Below are positions 1-8,092 of a stretch of DNA of 40,794 nt, one piece after another. Numbering within the stretch: the stretch's first letter is position 1; each line of letters starts with the position of its first letter. The notes under the pieces were generated by a model. The model did no database searches. It saw nothing but the letters and a program-made list of their open reading frames with translations, and was not told the DNA's origin. Location of the stretch: assembly GCA_963649365.1 (NCBI GenBank), contig CAVJHQ010000008.1:1-40794 (forward strand), in the 5' to 3' direction. Origin of the DNA: Paratractidigestivibacter sp963649365. GTDB lineage: Bacteria; Actinomycetota; Coriobacteriia; Coriobacteriales; Atopobiaceae. Both the position numbers and the translations under genes were made by a program.

Positions 1-2
1 TC

Positions 3-1007
3 ATCGACTTCTACCTCAACTACGCGCGCACCGTCATGACCGAGTACAAGGGCCTTGTGCGCTACTGGCTCACCTTCAACGAGATCAACTGCCTGCTTAT
101 GGGCGGCTTCGGCAACATCATGGGCGCGGGCATCCTGCCGCCGGGCGACGACGTCCCCATGACCTTCGGCGAGTGCGACTGGGACGTGCCGCAGAAGCGC
201 TACCAGGCCCTCCACCACCAGTTCCTCGCGAGCGCCAAGTGCGTCGTCATGGGCCACGAGATCGACCCCGAGAACAAGATCGGCTGCATGATCGCCGGCA
301 ACGTGACCTACCCGCACACCTGCAACCCCGACGACGTCATCCTCGCCCAGCGTAAGCAGCGCGAGAACAACTTCTACTGCGGCGACGTCCAGGTCCGCGG
401 CGCCTACCCGGCGTGGGCCCCGGCCCTCTGGGCGCGCGAGGGCGTCTCCATCGAGGTCTCCGAGGAGGACGCGGCCACGCTCAAGGCCGGCAAGGTCGAC
501 TTCTACAGCTTCTCTTACTACATGAGCTCCACCGCGAGCGCGGACCCCAAGCTCATCGAGGGCGGCAACATCTTCGGCGGAGCCGGCAACGAGTATCTCA
601 AGAAGAGCGACTGGGGCTGGGCCATCGACCCCAAGGGCCTCAAGTACTATCTCGAGGAGGTCTACGACCGCTACCAGGTGCCGCTCATGATCGTGGAGAA
701 CGGCCTGGGCGCCGTGGACGTGCGCGACGAGGACGGCCAGGTGCACGACTCCTACCGCGTCGACTACCTGCGCGAGCACATCGAGCAGATGGGCGAGGCC
801 ATCGCCGACGGCGTCGACCTCATGGGCTACACCATGTGGGGCTGCATCGACCTTGTCTCCGCCTCCACCGGCGAGATGAAGAAGCGCTACGGCTTCATCT
901 ACGTCGACAAGGACAACGACGGCAACGGCACCCTCGCTCGCAGCAAAAAAGACTCCTTCTACTGGTACAAGAAGGTAATCGCGACCAACGGCGAGGACCT
1001 GTCGTAA
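3..1007 (+). CDS. bglA: 6-phospho-beta-glucosidase, GH1 (5' partial)
   Basis: Hydrolyses 6-phospho-beta-glucosides delivered by a PTS permease to glucose 6-phosphate and an aglycone or sugar, in the cytoplasm. The reading frame is open to the window edge, so the N-terminus lies upstream; 334 codons of a family usually 460-490 residues long are present. Visible are the acid/base segment TFNEIN and the nucleophile segment IVENG. Near the end is VSASTGEMKKRYG, whose Ser, Lys and Tyr form the phosphate pocket that separates 6-phospho-enzymes from plain GH1 beta-glucosidases. A PTS EIIA gene follows 89 bp downstream on the same strand, consistent with one sugar-uptake operon. An EIIBC gene may lie upstream, outside the window. 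Family assignment is firm; the exact substrate is inferred. Confidence 0.93.
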   Translation: MDFYLNYARTVMTEYKGLVRYWLTFNEINCLLMGGFGNIMGAGILPPGDDVPMTFGECDWDVPQKRYQALHHQFLASAKCVVMGHEIDPENKIGCMIAGNVTYPHTCNPDDVILAQRKQRENNFYCGDVQVRGAYPAWAPALWAREGVSIEVSEEDAATLKAGKVDFYSFSYYMSSTASADPKLIEGGNIFGGAGNEYLKKSDWGWAIDPKGLKYYLEEVYDRYQVPLMIVENGLGAVDVRDEDGQVHDSYRVDYLREHIEQMGEAIADGVDLMGYTMWGCIDLVSASTGEMKKRYGFIYVDKDNDGNGTLARSKKDSFYWYKKVIATNGEDLS

Positions 1008-1096
1008 TAGAATACCCTTTGTGGCAATAACCAGCAGCTAGGGGGCGTGCTCGCGTTTCCTTGCTAACGGTAGATCCCAAGATAAAGGAGAAGCTC

Positions 1097-1633
1097 ATGG
1101 GACTCTTTGACATGTTCAAGAAGAAGGCCGAGGCTCCCGCCGCCCCCGCCAAGCCCGCCTCCGTCGACGCCGTCGACGAGCCGTTCACCCTCGCCGCCCC
1201 CGTCTCCGGCAAGGCCATCAAGATGACCGACGTCCCCGACCCCGTGTTCGGCGGCGAGATGATGGGCAAGGGCTGCGCCGTCTACCCCGACGCCGACGTC
1301 GTCTACGCCCCCTGCACCGGCACCGTGAGCGTCCTCATGCCGCACGCCGTGGGCATCAACACCGCCGAGGGCATGGAGATCCTCTGCCACGTTGGCGTCG
1401 ACACCGTCGACATGAACGGCGACGGCTTCACGAGCCTCGTCAAGCAGGGCGACGCCGTCAAGGCCGGCCAGCCGTGCATCAAGATCGACCGCAAGAAGAT
1501 CGCCGACGCCGGCCACCCCGATTGCGTCGTCCTCATCGTCACGAACACCGCCGACTACGCCGACGTCACCATGAGCGTCGAGGCCGACTCCACCGTCGCC
1601 GCCGGCGCCGCCGTGGTCAAGGTCACCAAGTAG
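1097..1633 (+). CDS. crr: PTS glucose-type EIIA protein
   Basis: A 178-residue soluble phosphocarrier of the glucose/beta-glucoside PTS family; it takes phosphate from HPr and passes it to an EIIB domain. The start is the ATG with AAAGGAG seven bases upstream. A short basic amphipathic N-terminus (GLFDMFKKK) and an Ala/Pro linker precede the EIIA fold (about 30-170). The two conserved histidines are seen: His83 in MPHAVGI and the phosphorylated His98 in CHVGVDTV. It is a single domain not fused to EIIBC, so it could serve several permeases, including the EIIBC at 19071-20513, which lacks its own EIIA. A strong intrinsic terminator follows. Confidence 0.93.
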   Translation: MGLFDMFKKKAEAPAAPAKPASVDAVDEPFTLAAPVSGKAIKMTDVPDPVFGGEMMGKGCAVYPDADVVYAPCTGTVSVLMPHAVGINTAEGMEILCHVGVDTVDMNGDGFTSLVKQGDAVKAGQPCIKIDRKKIADAGHPDCVVLIVTNTADYADVTMSVEADSTVAAGAAVVKVTK

Positions 1634-1658
1634 CCTTTACGCACAAAGCACGTTGCGC

Positions 1659-1693
1659 GGGCGCCGTCCAACCATGGGCGGCGCCCTTTTTTT
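1659..1693 (+). terminator. Rho-independent terminator of the EIIA gene
   Basis: Perfect 8-bp stem GGGCGCCG / CGGCGCCC (1659-1666 with 1679-1686), a 12-nt loop, then seven T residues. It lies 26 bp after the EIIA stop codon. Confidence 0.9.
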
Positions 1694-1716
1694 GCCGATG
1701 CTCGCGGATAAAGAAG

Positions 1717-1750
1717 AGCGCCCGGCCCCGACAATGCGGGACCGGGCGCT
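1717..1750 (-). terminator. Probable terminator of the aldolase gene
   Basis: Perfect 9-bp stem AGCGCCCGG / CCGGGCGCT (1717-1725 with 1742-1750). On the minus strand it follows the aldolase stop by about 32 bp and is followed by a T-rich but interrupted run (CTTCTTT). With the neighbouring plus-strand terminator it separates two convergent genes. Confidence 0.65.
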
Positions 1751-1781
1751 TCAAAAGCGTGCCTAGGCGGCGAGTTTGGAC

Positions 1782-2654
1782 TTACGCCCAGCCCTTGCCG
1801 TCAGAGCCGAACTCGACGATGAGCTCCTTGGTGCGGGCAACGATGGCGTCGCGGCCAGGCTTGAGGAGCTTGCGGGGGTCGTAGCCCTTGCCCTGCTGGT
1901 CGAGGCCGGCCTCGATGTACTCGCGGGTGGCCTTGGCGAAGACGACCTGGAGGTCGGTGTTGACGTTGATCTTGGAGATGCCGAGGGAGATGGCCTTCTG
2001 GATCTGGTCAACGGGGATGCCGGTGCCGCCGTGGAGGACGAGGGGCAGGTCGCCGGTGAGGGCCTTGATCTCGCCGAGGCGATCGAAGGAGAGGCCAGCC
2101 CAGTCGGCCGGGTAGAGGCCGTGGATGTTGCCGATGCCGCAGGCGAGGAAGTCGACGCCCAGGTCGGCGATGGCCTTGCACTGCTCGGGGTCGGCGAGCT
2201 CGCCGTTGGAAGCGACGCCGTCCTCGACGCCGCCGATGCCGCCGACCTCAGCCTCGACGGAGACGCCCTTGGAGTGGGCGATCTTGACGATCTCGGCGGT
2301 GCGCTTGAGGTTGGTCTCGAAGTCGGCCTCGTGGGAGCCGTCGTACATGACGGAGGTGAAGCCGGCCTCGATGCACTTGAGCGCGTCCTCATACGAGCCG
2401 TGATCAAGGTGAAGGGCGACGGGGACGGTGATGCCCTTGTCCTCGACGAGCTGCTTGACCAGGTCGGCAACGACCTTGTAGCTGGTCTGCCACTTGGCGG
2501 CGCCGCCGGTGCACTGGATGATCAGCGGGGACTGGAGCTCCTCGCCGGCGTCGAGAATGGAGGAAGCCCACTCAAGGTTGTTGGTGTTGAAAGCACCAAT
2601 ACCGTAGTGGCCCTTCTCAGCGGCCTGGAGCATAGCGGTTGCGTTAACGAGCAT
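1782..2654 (-). CDS. fba: Class II fructose-bisphosphate aldolase
   Basis: Zinc-dependent aldolase of glycolysis, cleaving fructose 1,6-bisphosphate to DHAP and glyceraldehyde 3-phosphate; 290 residues, usual for the family. Motifs seen: LHLDHG with Asp84 (catalytic) and His85 (zinc ligand), then EAEVGGIGG, GNIHG, LHGGTG and NVNTD, which bind phosphate and substrate. The start ATG has a strong AGGAGGT nine bases upstream. It is monocistronic, ending in its own terminator, convergent to the EIIA gene and divergent from the Ser-rich membrane protein. A GatY/KbaY-type tagatose-bisphosphate aldolase is the nearest alternative; the lack of tagatose or galactitol genes nearby favours the glycolytic role. 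Confidence 0.92.
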   Translation of the reverse strand: MLVNATAMLQAAEKGHYGIGAFNTNNLEWASSILDAGEELQSPLIIQCTGGAAKWQTSYKVVADLVKQLVEDKGITVPVALHLDHGSYEDALKCIEAGFTSVMYDGSHEADFETNLKRTAEIVKIAHSKGVSVEAEVGGIGGVEDGVASNGELADPEQCKAIADLGVDFLACGIGNIHGLYPADWAGLSFDRLGEIKALTGDLPLVLHGGTGIPVDQIQKAISLGISKINVNTDLQVVFAKATREYIEAGLDQQGKGYDPRKLLKPGRDAIVARTKELIVEFGSDGKGWA

Positions 2655-2704
2655 GTTTTTGACCTCCTATGTATGAGGAACAAGCAGAAAACGGAACGTC
2701 ACCC

Positions 2705-2722
2705 ATAATACTCCGTTAACGG
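2705..2722 (-). promoter_or_regulatory. Putative aldolase promoter -10 with adjacent palindrome
   Basis: On the minus strand TATTAT (2705-2710) is a good -10 hexamer about 50 bp before the aldolase start. Directly upstream of it is a perfect 10-bp palindrome CCGTTAACGG (2713-2722) that would fall in the promoter spacer, where a repressor could act. No convincing -35 is seen. Confidence 0.35.
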
Positions 2723-2861
2723 GTTGAAAATCTCCGCGAATGGTAGCTTTTGTCCAGTATTCGTGAGAAATCATGTGCACCGCGTGAAGGAATCTATACT
2801 CGGGTACCCATTTTTCGGTAGGCGAATTGTTGTCCGCGGTAAACGGTTTGGAGTGTTCCAC

Positions 2862-3884
2862 GTGGCTAAACGAGCGGTGTCCGGCGGGTCTTCCGGAGAG
2901 GGAAAAGGACTGTTCGAGGACTTCTCGTTCGCCGCGGTCATAGCGTCCGGGCTCGCCGCCGCGACGTCCTTCGCGCTCTCCTCGCAGATCGGGTTGGCCG
3001 GCTCCATCATCGGCACCCTCATCGGCGGCTTCGCGTCGGCGGCCGCCTCGCAGGTCTACAAGTCCATCCTCTCTGCGTCTGCCGAGAAGCTGCGACAGGT
3101 CGGGCCGGTCGAGCACGCGGCCTCGACGGGAGCCGGGGCCGAGGCGCCCGACACCCCCGCGGGCAGCGCCGACGCGGCAGGCGCGGCCGACCTCACCCGG
3201 CCCATCCGCCGGCCTTCGGTGAGCGGGAACGCCGAGGTGGAGCAGCTCGCCGAGTCCGGGACGCCCATCGCTCCCCCCGAGGTCATCGAGGCGGCACGCG
3301 CCCGCAGGAACAAGACGATCCGCCGCCGCGCCACGGTTATCGCCGCGGCGGTCGCCCTTGCCGCGGTGCTCGTCTTCGCCGTGGTCGTCAACTTCGTCAC
3401 GCAGGGCTCGGGCATCGGCCCCACATCGATCCAAAGCGGGCAGCAGGCCGAGGATGGTCCCGAGGCCGACGGCGGCTCCCGCGAGCCTTCCGCCAACGAA
3501 TCCGGCGAGCGCCACGGCTCCGGGGGCGCCGAAGGCCCCGCCGGCACGGCGACGGGCACGGGCACGGGCGCAGGCGGCGCCGACACCGAAGGCGGCGCGT
3601 CGTCGTCCGGGTCCGGCAGCTCCTCGGGTTCGAGCAGCTCCTCAAGCACGGATACCTCGGGCTCGGGCAGCACGTCCGACAAGGATTCCGGCTCAACCTC
3701 GAAGGACAGCTCCTCTGGGACGGACGGGTCCAGCGGCTCCGGCTCGGGCGGCGCCTCGGGGACCGGCGGCACCTCCTCCGGCAGCTCTGAAAGCGGCGGC
3801 GGCAGTTCCTCGGGCTCGACGGACTCGTCAACGACCGGCTCCGACAGCTCCTCCGCTTCCAGCGGCGCCTCCGCCGCCCAGTAA
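2862..3884 (+). CDS. Membrane protein with Ser/Gly-rich C-terminal tail, function unknown
   Basis: I do not recognise a named family. The GTG at 2862 is chosen because GGAG lies eight bases upstream and the protein would begin VAKRAV; the frame is open further upstream. The 340 residues comprise a Gly/Ala-rich hydrophobic stretch (about 21-66) that could insert in or lie along the membrane, an Ala/Pro-rich linker with a basic cluster (146-156), one clear transmembrane helix (about 157-177), and about 160 residues of almost pure Ser, Gly, Thr, Asp and Glu. The tail looks like an extracellular low-complexity stalk. No LPxTG sorting motif is seen. A role at the cell surface is inference. It starts about 200 bp from the divergent aldolase gene. 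Confidence 0.7.
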   Translation: MAKRAVSGGSSGEGKGLFEDFSFAAVIASGLAAATSFALSSQIGLAGSIIGTLIGGFASAAASQVYKSILSASAEKLRQVGPVEHAASTGAGAEAPDTPAGSADAAGAADLTRPIRRPSVSGNAEVEQLAESGTPIAPPEVIEAARARRNKTIRRRATVIAAAVALAAVLVFAVVVNFVTQGSGIGPTSIQSGQQAEDGPEADGGSREPSANESGERHGSGGAEGPAGTATGTGTGAGGADTEGGASSSGSGSSSGSSSSSSTDTSGSGSTSDKDSGSTSKDSSSGTDGSSGSGSGGASGTGGTSSGSSESGGGSSSGSTDSSTTGSDSSSASSGASAAQ

Positions 3885-4065
3885 GCGAAGTCTCAACGGC
3901 ATAATTCGCTCCCAAAGGCCCTCAGATGTGTGCCCGGGCCGCCGGCGCCGGTGCCGCTGTCGCCCCAGACGGGCAGGCGAAGCCCCGACGATCCCGCTCG
4001 CCTTTCGGCCAGAGCCGGATGCGGACCCCGACCCCGCCCTCGCCCGGTCCGGCAGGCAAGCCCGA

Positions 4066-4097
4066 CCCCGCCGCAGCCCGGCCCCGCCGCAGCCCGG
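4066..4097 (+). repeat. 16-bp perfect tandem duplication in a C-rich intergenic stretch
   Basis: Two adjacent copies of CCCCGCCGCAGCCCGG. They lie in the 314-bp gap 3885-4198, which is strongly C-rich and G-poor on the plus strand for about 200 bp and carries no intrinsic terminator that I can see. C-rich, G-poor RNA after a stop codon would suit Rho-dependent termination of the membrane-protein gene; that is inference. Confidence 0.6.
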
Positions 4098-4153
4098 GCC
4101 GCAAGGCAGGCGCCGCTCACGCCGTCGCCGCCCCGCGCCGCGCCCGCCGGGTC

Positions 4154-4159
4154 TAGAAT
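4154..4159 (+). promoter_or_regulatory. Putative -10 element of the aminopeptidase gene
   Basis: TAGAAT, 45 bp before the start codon, without a recognisable -35. The same hexamer lies upstream of the PTS EIIBC gene (20541-20546, minus) and the PAP2 gene (36215-36220). Confidence 0.45.
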
Positions 4160-4198
4160 CGAGGGGTTGAAAAAACGACACCCGTCGAAAGGAACCCC

Positions 4199-5602
4199 AT
4201 GGAGCGTCCGAACGCCTGGAAGTCCTACACGCCCGAGCAGCTCGACGAGCTGCACTATCTCTGCGAGGGCTACAAGTCCTTCATCTCCGACAACAAGACC
4301 GAGCGCGAGTGCTGCGCCGCCGCCGTCGACATGGCGCGCGAGGCCGGCTACGTCGACCTCGCCGAGGCCGTGGCCGCCGGCCGCGACCTCAAGCCCGGCG
4401 ACAAGGTCTACGCCGTCAACCGCGCGAAGTCCCTCATGCTCGTGAACCTCGGCACCGACGACCTCGAGGCCGGCGTGAACATCCTCGGCGCCCACATCGA
4501 CTCGCCGCGCATGGACGTCAAGCAGAACCCGCTCGAGGAGAACAGCGACCTCGTCACCCTCGACACCCACTACTACGGCGGCATCAAGAAGTACCAGTGG
4601 GTCACCATCCCGCTCGCCATCCACGGCGTCATTGCCAAGAAGGACGGCACCGTGGTCGACGTCGCCGTGGGCGAGGACGAGGACGACCCGGTCTTCTGCG
4701 TGACCGACCTGCTCATCCACCTCTCGGCCGAGCAGCTGACCAAGACCGCCGCCAAGGTCATCGAGGGCGAGATGCTCGACGTGCTCGTGGGCGGCCGCCC
4801 TGTGGTGGTCGAGCCCGGCGAGGACGGCAAGAAGGACGAGAAGGACCTCGTCAAGAAGGGCGTGCTCGCTGTCCTCAAGGAGAAGCTCGACATCGAGGAG
4901 GAGGACCTTCTTTCCGCCGAGCTCGAGGTCGTGCCCGCCGGCGCCGCCCGCGACCTGGGCTTCGACCGCTCGATGATCCTCGGCTACGGCCAGGACGACC
5001 GCTCCTGCGCCTACACCAGCCTCGTGGCGCAGCTCGACGAGCCCGAGGTCGCCCGCACCGCCGTCACCCTGCTCGTTGACAAGGAGGAGATCGGCTCCGT
5101 GGGCGCGACCGGCATGACCAGCCGTTTCTTCGAGAACACGATGGCCGAGGTGCTCGCGCTCGCCGGCAAGCCGGGCGACCTCGCGCTGCGCCGCTGCCTC
5201 GCCAACTCGCAGATGCTCTCGAGCGACGTCTCGGCCGGTTTCGACCCGACGTTCGCGTCCGCTTTCGAGGCGAAGAACGCCAGCTACCTGGGCCGCGGCC
5301 TTACCTTCAACAAGTTCACCGGCAGCCGCGGCAAGTCGGGCTCCAACGACGCCGATGCCGAGTACGTGGCCAAGATCCGCCGTGTTATGGACGAGGGCGG
5401 CGTCGCCTGGCAGACCGCCGAGCTCGGCCGCGTCGACGTGGGCGGCGGCGGCACCATCGCCTACATCCTGGCCGAGTACGGCATGAGCGTGATCGACTGC
5501 GGCGTGCCCGTGCTCAGCATGCACGCGCCGTGGGAGACCACGAGCAAGGCCGACATCTACGAGGCGTACCGCGGCTACCGCGCGTTCCTCAAGCTCGCCT
5601 AG
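4199..5602 (+). CDS. M18 family aminopeptidase
   Basis: Cytoplasmic two-zinc aminopeptidase of family M18 (aspartyl aminopeptidase/aminopeptidase I), removing N-terminal residues from peptides; 467 residues, normal length. Metal and catalytic segments seen are GAHIDSPRMD (His about residue 99), DKEEIGSVGATG (Glu-Glu about 295), NDADAEYVAK, and a terminal VLSMHAPWETTSKADIYEAY whose His (about 440) is a zinc ligand. The start ATG has AAAGGA upstream and a TAGAAT -10 at 4154. It is transcribed alone, and its 3' side runs straight into the first 41-bp repeat array. The sequence resembles the bacterial form of the family closely enough to name the family, not a substrate. Confidence 0.9.
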   Translation: MERPNAWKSYTPEQLDELHYLCEGYKSFISDNKTERECCAAAVDMAREAGYVDLAEAVAAGRDLKPGDKVYAVNRAKSLMLVNLGTDDLEAGVNILGAHIDSPRMDVKQNPLEENSDLVTLDTHYYGGIKKYQWVTIPLAIHGVIAKKDGTVVDVAVGEDEDDPVFCVTDLLIHLSAEQLTKTAAKVIEGEMLDVLVGGRPVVVEPGEDGKKDEKDLVKKGVLAVLKEKLDIEEEDLLSAELEVVPAGAARDLGFDRSMILGYGQDDRSCAYTSLVAQLDEPEVARTAVTLLVDKEEIGSVGATGMTSRFFENTMAEVLALAGKPGDLALRRCLANSQMLSSDVSAGFDPTFASAFEAKNASYLGRGLTFNKFTGSRGKSGSNDADAEYVAKIRRVMDEGGVAWQTAELGRVDVGGGGTIAYILAEYGMSVIDCGVPVLSMHAPWETTSKADIYEAYRGYRAFLKLA

Positions 5603-5646
5603 GCGCCCCGGCGCACACGGCGGCAGCGCCGGCCGGCGGAGCGCGA

Positions 5647-6113
5647 GCCCCGAATCGCACGCGCGCAGCAACCGCGGCGGAGCGCGAGCCCCGAATCGCA
5701 CGCGCGCAGCAAGCACAGCGCTGACGGAGCCCCGAAACCAACGCGCGCAGTAACGCGCACGCAGGCGGAGCCCCGAAATCGCAGCGCGCAGTAACCGTGG
5801 CAAGAAAATTGCCCCGAAACTAACGCTCCCAGTAACCACGCGTTACTGGGAGCGTTAGTTTCGGGGCTCGGCTGGAGCGCCCGTTGCTGGGAGCGTTGGT
5901 TTCAGGGCTCGGGCTGAGTGCCCGTTACTGAGAGCGTTGGTTTCAGGGCTCGGCTAGAGCGCCCGTTGCTGGGAGCGTTGGTTTCAGGGCTCGGCTAGAG
6001 CGCCCGTTGCTGGGAGCGTTGGTTTCGGGGCTCGATCGGCGCACTTCTTGCTGGGAGCGTTGGTTTCGGGGCTCGTCGGCCGTCACGCTTGCTGCGCGCG
6101 CTATTCGGGACGC
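5647..6113. repeat. 41-bp-period head-to-head repeat array 1 (12 units)
   Basis: This fills the gap between the convergent aminopeptidase and thiamin-uptake operons. Five 26-bp units begin at 5647, 5688, 5729, 5770 and 5811 in one orientation; seven begin at 5842, 5883, 5924, 5965, 6006, 6047 and 6088 in the other. Every same-orientation step is exactly 41 bp (26-bp unit plus 15-bp spacer). Units have the frame GTTRCTG, 10 variable bases, 4 bases, GGGGC. The two inner units (5811-5836 and 5842-5867) are perfectly complementary over 26 bp around a 5-bp centre. Inner units share the core GGAGCGTTRG; outer left units have GCGCG-type cores, and the last right unit is degenerate. Some spacers are identical (5950-5964 and 5991-6005). 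Confidence 0.9.
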
Positions 6114-6119
6114 GGCAGC

Positions 6120-6992
6120 CTACCCCAAAAGCGCCATGACCTCGCGCTTGGCGCGCAGGAACTCGTCGGTAAGGTCGAAGCGCGCGTCGTCACCGTCGCC
6201 CTCCCCCGCCGCGGGGCGCTCGACGCGCACCTCGCCGGCAACCGTCGACGGCACGCCGCCGCGCGGGTCGCCTTCGAGCACGTAGACGCGGCTCGCCATG
6301 CTCACGGCCTCGTCGACGTCGTGGGTGATCACGACGCTCGCGATTCCCAGCTCGCGGGCCATCTTTCCATACCAACGGCGCAGGTCCACGCGGGTCAGGG
6401 CGTCGAGCGCGCTGAACGGCTCGTCAAGAAGCGCCACGTCGTTGCCCATAAGGTAGGTGCGCAGGAAGGCCGCGCGCTGGCGCATGCCGCCGGAGAGCTC
6501 GCTCGGCCACTTGTCCTCGCAGCCGGAAAGGCCGAAGCGCTCCATGAGCGGCAGGGCACGCTCGCGCGCCGCGGCCTTCTTCTCCCCCGCCAGCACAAGC
6601 GGCAGGATCGCGTTGTCCAGGATGGTGCGGCTCGGAAGCAGCAGGTCCTTCTGCAGCATATAGCTCACGCGGCCGGGGCGCCCGGCCAGGTCCTCGCCGT
6701 GAAGCAGGACCTGGCCGGCGCGCGGGCGCGTAAGGCCCGAGAGCGCGTGCAGCAGGGTCGTCTTGCCGCAACCGGAGCGGCCGACGATGCAGACCGTCTC
6801 GCCGCAGTCGACGCGCAGGTCGATCCCGCGCACGACGTCGGCGCCCTCGTCCCAGCCGCAGGCCAGGCCCCGCGCCTCGAGCGCGGGCACGCAGGTCGCG
6901 GCGCCGGCAGCGCCCGCGCCCGCACCCGCAACCGCGCCAGCGCCCGCACCTCCCGCCGCGCCCTTCTCGACGACGCAGCCCGCCTCCGCCAT
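6120..6992 (-). CDS. thiZ: ABC transporter ATP-binding protein, thiamin-precursor uptake
   Basis: ATPase of a SsuB/TauB/ThiZ-type importer; 290 residues. All ABC motifs are present: Walker A GRSGCGKTT, Q-loop region MLQKDLLL, signature LSGGMRQRAA, Walker B VALLDEPFSALD, and the H-loop in ITHDVDEA. The chosen ATG has GAGAGG just upstream and follows the lipoprotein stop by 23 bp. Odd feature: before the ABC fold (which starts about residue 38) lies a 30-residue Gly/Ala-rich low-complexity segment, unusual for this family. Last gene of the TPP-riboswitch operon. Its specificity for a thiamin precursor comes from the riboswitch and the ThiY-like binding protein, not from the ATPase itself. Confidence 0.9.
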   Translation of the reverse strand: MAEAGCVVEKGAAGGAGAGAVAGAGAGAAGAATCVPALEARGLACGWDEGADVVRGIDLRVDCGETVCIVGRSGCGKTTLLHALSGLTRPRAGQVLLHGEDLAGRPGRVSYMLQKDLLLPSRTILDNAILPLVLAGEKKAAARERALPLMERFGLSGCEDKWPSELSGGMRQRAAFLRTYLMGNDVALLDEPFSALDALTRVDLRRWYGKMARELGIASVVITHDVDEAVSMASRVYVLEGDPRGGVPSTVAGEVRVERPAAGEGDGDDARFDLTDEFLRAKREVMALLG

Positions 6993-7015
6993 GTTCCTCT
7001 CGCCGCCCACCGCGA

Positions 7016-8092
7016 TTACGCCAGGTAGGAGGTATCGTAGCCGGCAGCGACGTCGAGCTTGTTCTCCACGAGCGAGTTGTCGTTCAGCCACTGGAAGTAG
7101 TTGGCCCAGCGGGTCGCGTCGATGACGCCCCAGCTCTCGGCCTCGGCCGTGTACTCGCCGGCCAGGAAGGACGCGGACGCGCCGACGAGCTCGGAGTCGA
7201 GCTCGGGCACCTCCTCGCAGAGGATCTTCGCGGCCTCCTCCGGGTTCTGGACGGCGAACTCGTAGCCCTTCTTGGCCGCGCGGAGGAACGCCTTGGCGAC
7301 CTCGGGGTTGGCCTTCGCGTACTCGGTGTTCGCCGCGATGACGGGGGTGTAGAAGTCGAAGACGTCGTCCATGTCCTTGAAGCTGAAGTAGTTGACGTCG
7401 TAGTCCTGGATCTTTGCGTTCTGGACTGCCCAGCCCTCGTAGACCCACACGCAGTCGAACATGTTCGCCTTCAGGCCCGCGACCTCGTCGTCCACGCTGT
7501 AGGGCACCATGCTGAGCTTGGAGAAGTCGCCGCCGTCGGACTCCATGACCTGCTTGATGGTCGCCTGCTCGACGGCCATGTCCCAGGTGGTGTAGACGTG
7601 GTTCTCCATCTCCTTGGCGCGCGTGATGCCGTCGGCCGCGCGGCTCATGATGCCGGAGGTGTTGTGCTGGATCACGGCCGCGATGGCCTCGAAGCCGGTG
7701 TTGCCCGAGTCGTAGGCCGCGGCGATGTAGTCCTGGTAAGAGATGCCGAACTGCGCCTGGCCGGTGCCGAGCGCGCCCTCGGCCGTGCCGTCGGCAGGCT
7801 GGACGATCTCGACGTCGAGGCCCTCCTCGGCGAAGTAGCCCTGGTTCTTGGCCACGTAGATGCCGGTGTGGTTGGTGTTGGGGGTGTAGTCGAGGCAGAA
7901 GGTGAGGGCGGTCTTCTCGCCGGAGCCGCCGTCGGAGGAGCCGGACGCGGAGCCGGTCGAGCCGGAGCCGGAGCCGCCGCAGCCGGCGAGCACGAGCGTG
8001 GCGGCGGTGGCGCCGAGGCCGCCGACGAAGGCGCGGCGAGAAAGGCCGGCGCGGGCGGCGAGCTGGGCGAGGTTGGCGTTGCTCTTCTTCAT
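7016..8092 (-). CDS. thiY: ThiY/NMT1-type substrate-binding lipoprotein (Tat-exported)
   Basis: Extracytoplasmic binding protein of the NMT1/THI5-like family, which binds HMP or formylaminopyrimidine thiamin precursors; 358 residues. The N-terminus carries a twin-arginine motif (SRRAFVGG, Arg19-Arg20) and a lipobox ending LAGC with Cys38, so it is probably exported folded by Tat and then lipidated. A Ser/Gly linker follows. The mature protein opens with LDYTPNTNHTGIYVA, the typical start of ThiY proteins. Its ATG overlaps the permease stop codon by one base (TAATG), so translation is probably coupled. It lies in a TPP-riboswitch operon. Exact ligand not determinable here. Confidence 0.9.
   Translation of the reverse strand: MKKSNANLAQLAARAGLSRRAFVGGLGATAATLVLAGCGGSGSGSTGSASGSSDGGSGEKTALTFCLDYTPNTNHTGIYVAKNQGYFAEEGLDVEIVQPADGTAEGALGTGQAQFGISYQDYIAAAYDSGNTGFEAIAAVIQHNTSGIMSRAADGITRAKEMENHVYTTWDMAVEQATIKQVMESDGGDFSKLSMVPYSVDDEVAGLKANMFDCVWVYEGWAVQNAKIQDYDVNYFSFKDMDDVFDFYTPVIAANTEYAKANPEVAKAFLRAAKKGYEFAVQNPEEAAKILCEEVPELDSELVGASASFLAGEYTAEAESWGVIDATRWANYFQWLNDNSLVENKLDVAAGYDTSYLA

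Noticed and set aside
3893..5839. 648-codon minus-strand frame over the aminopeptidase
   Set aside because: Antisense of a clear M18 enzyme and runs into the repeat array; no start signal or family motif.
5647..6113. CRISPR array
   Set aside because: The regular period is suggestive, but repeats are degenerate, spacers are only 15 bp and partly identical to each other, orientation flips at the centre, and no cas gene is near.
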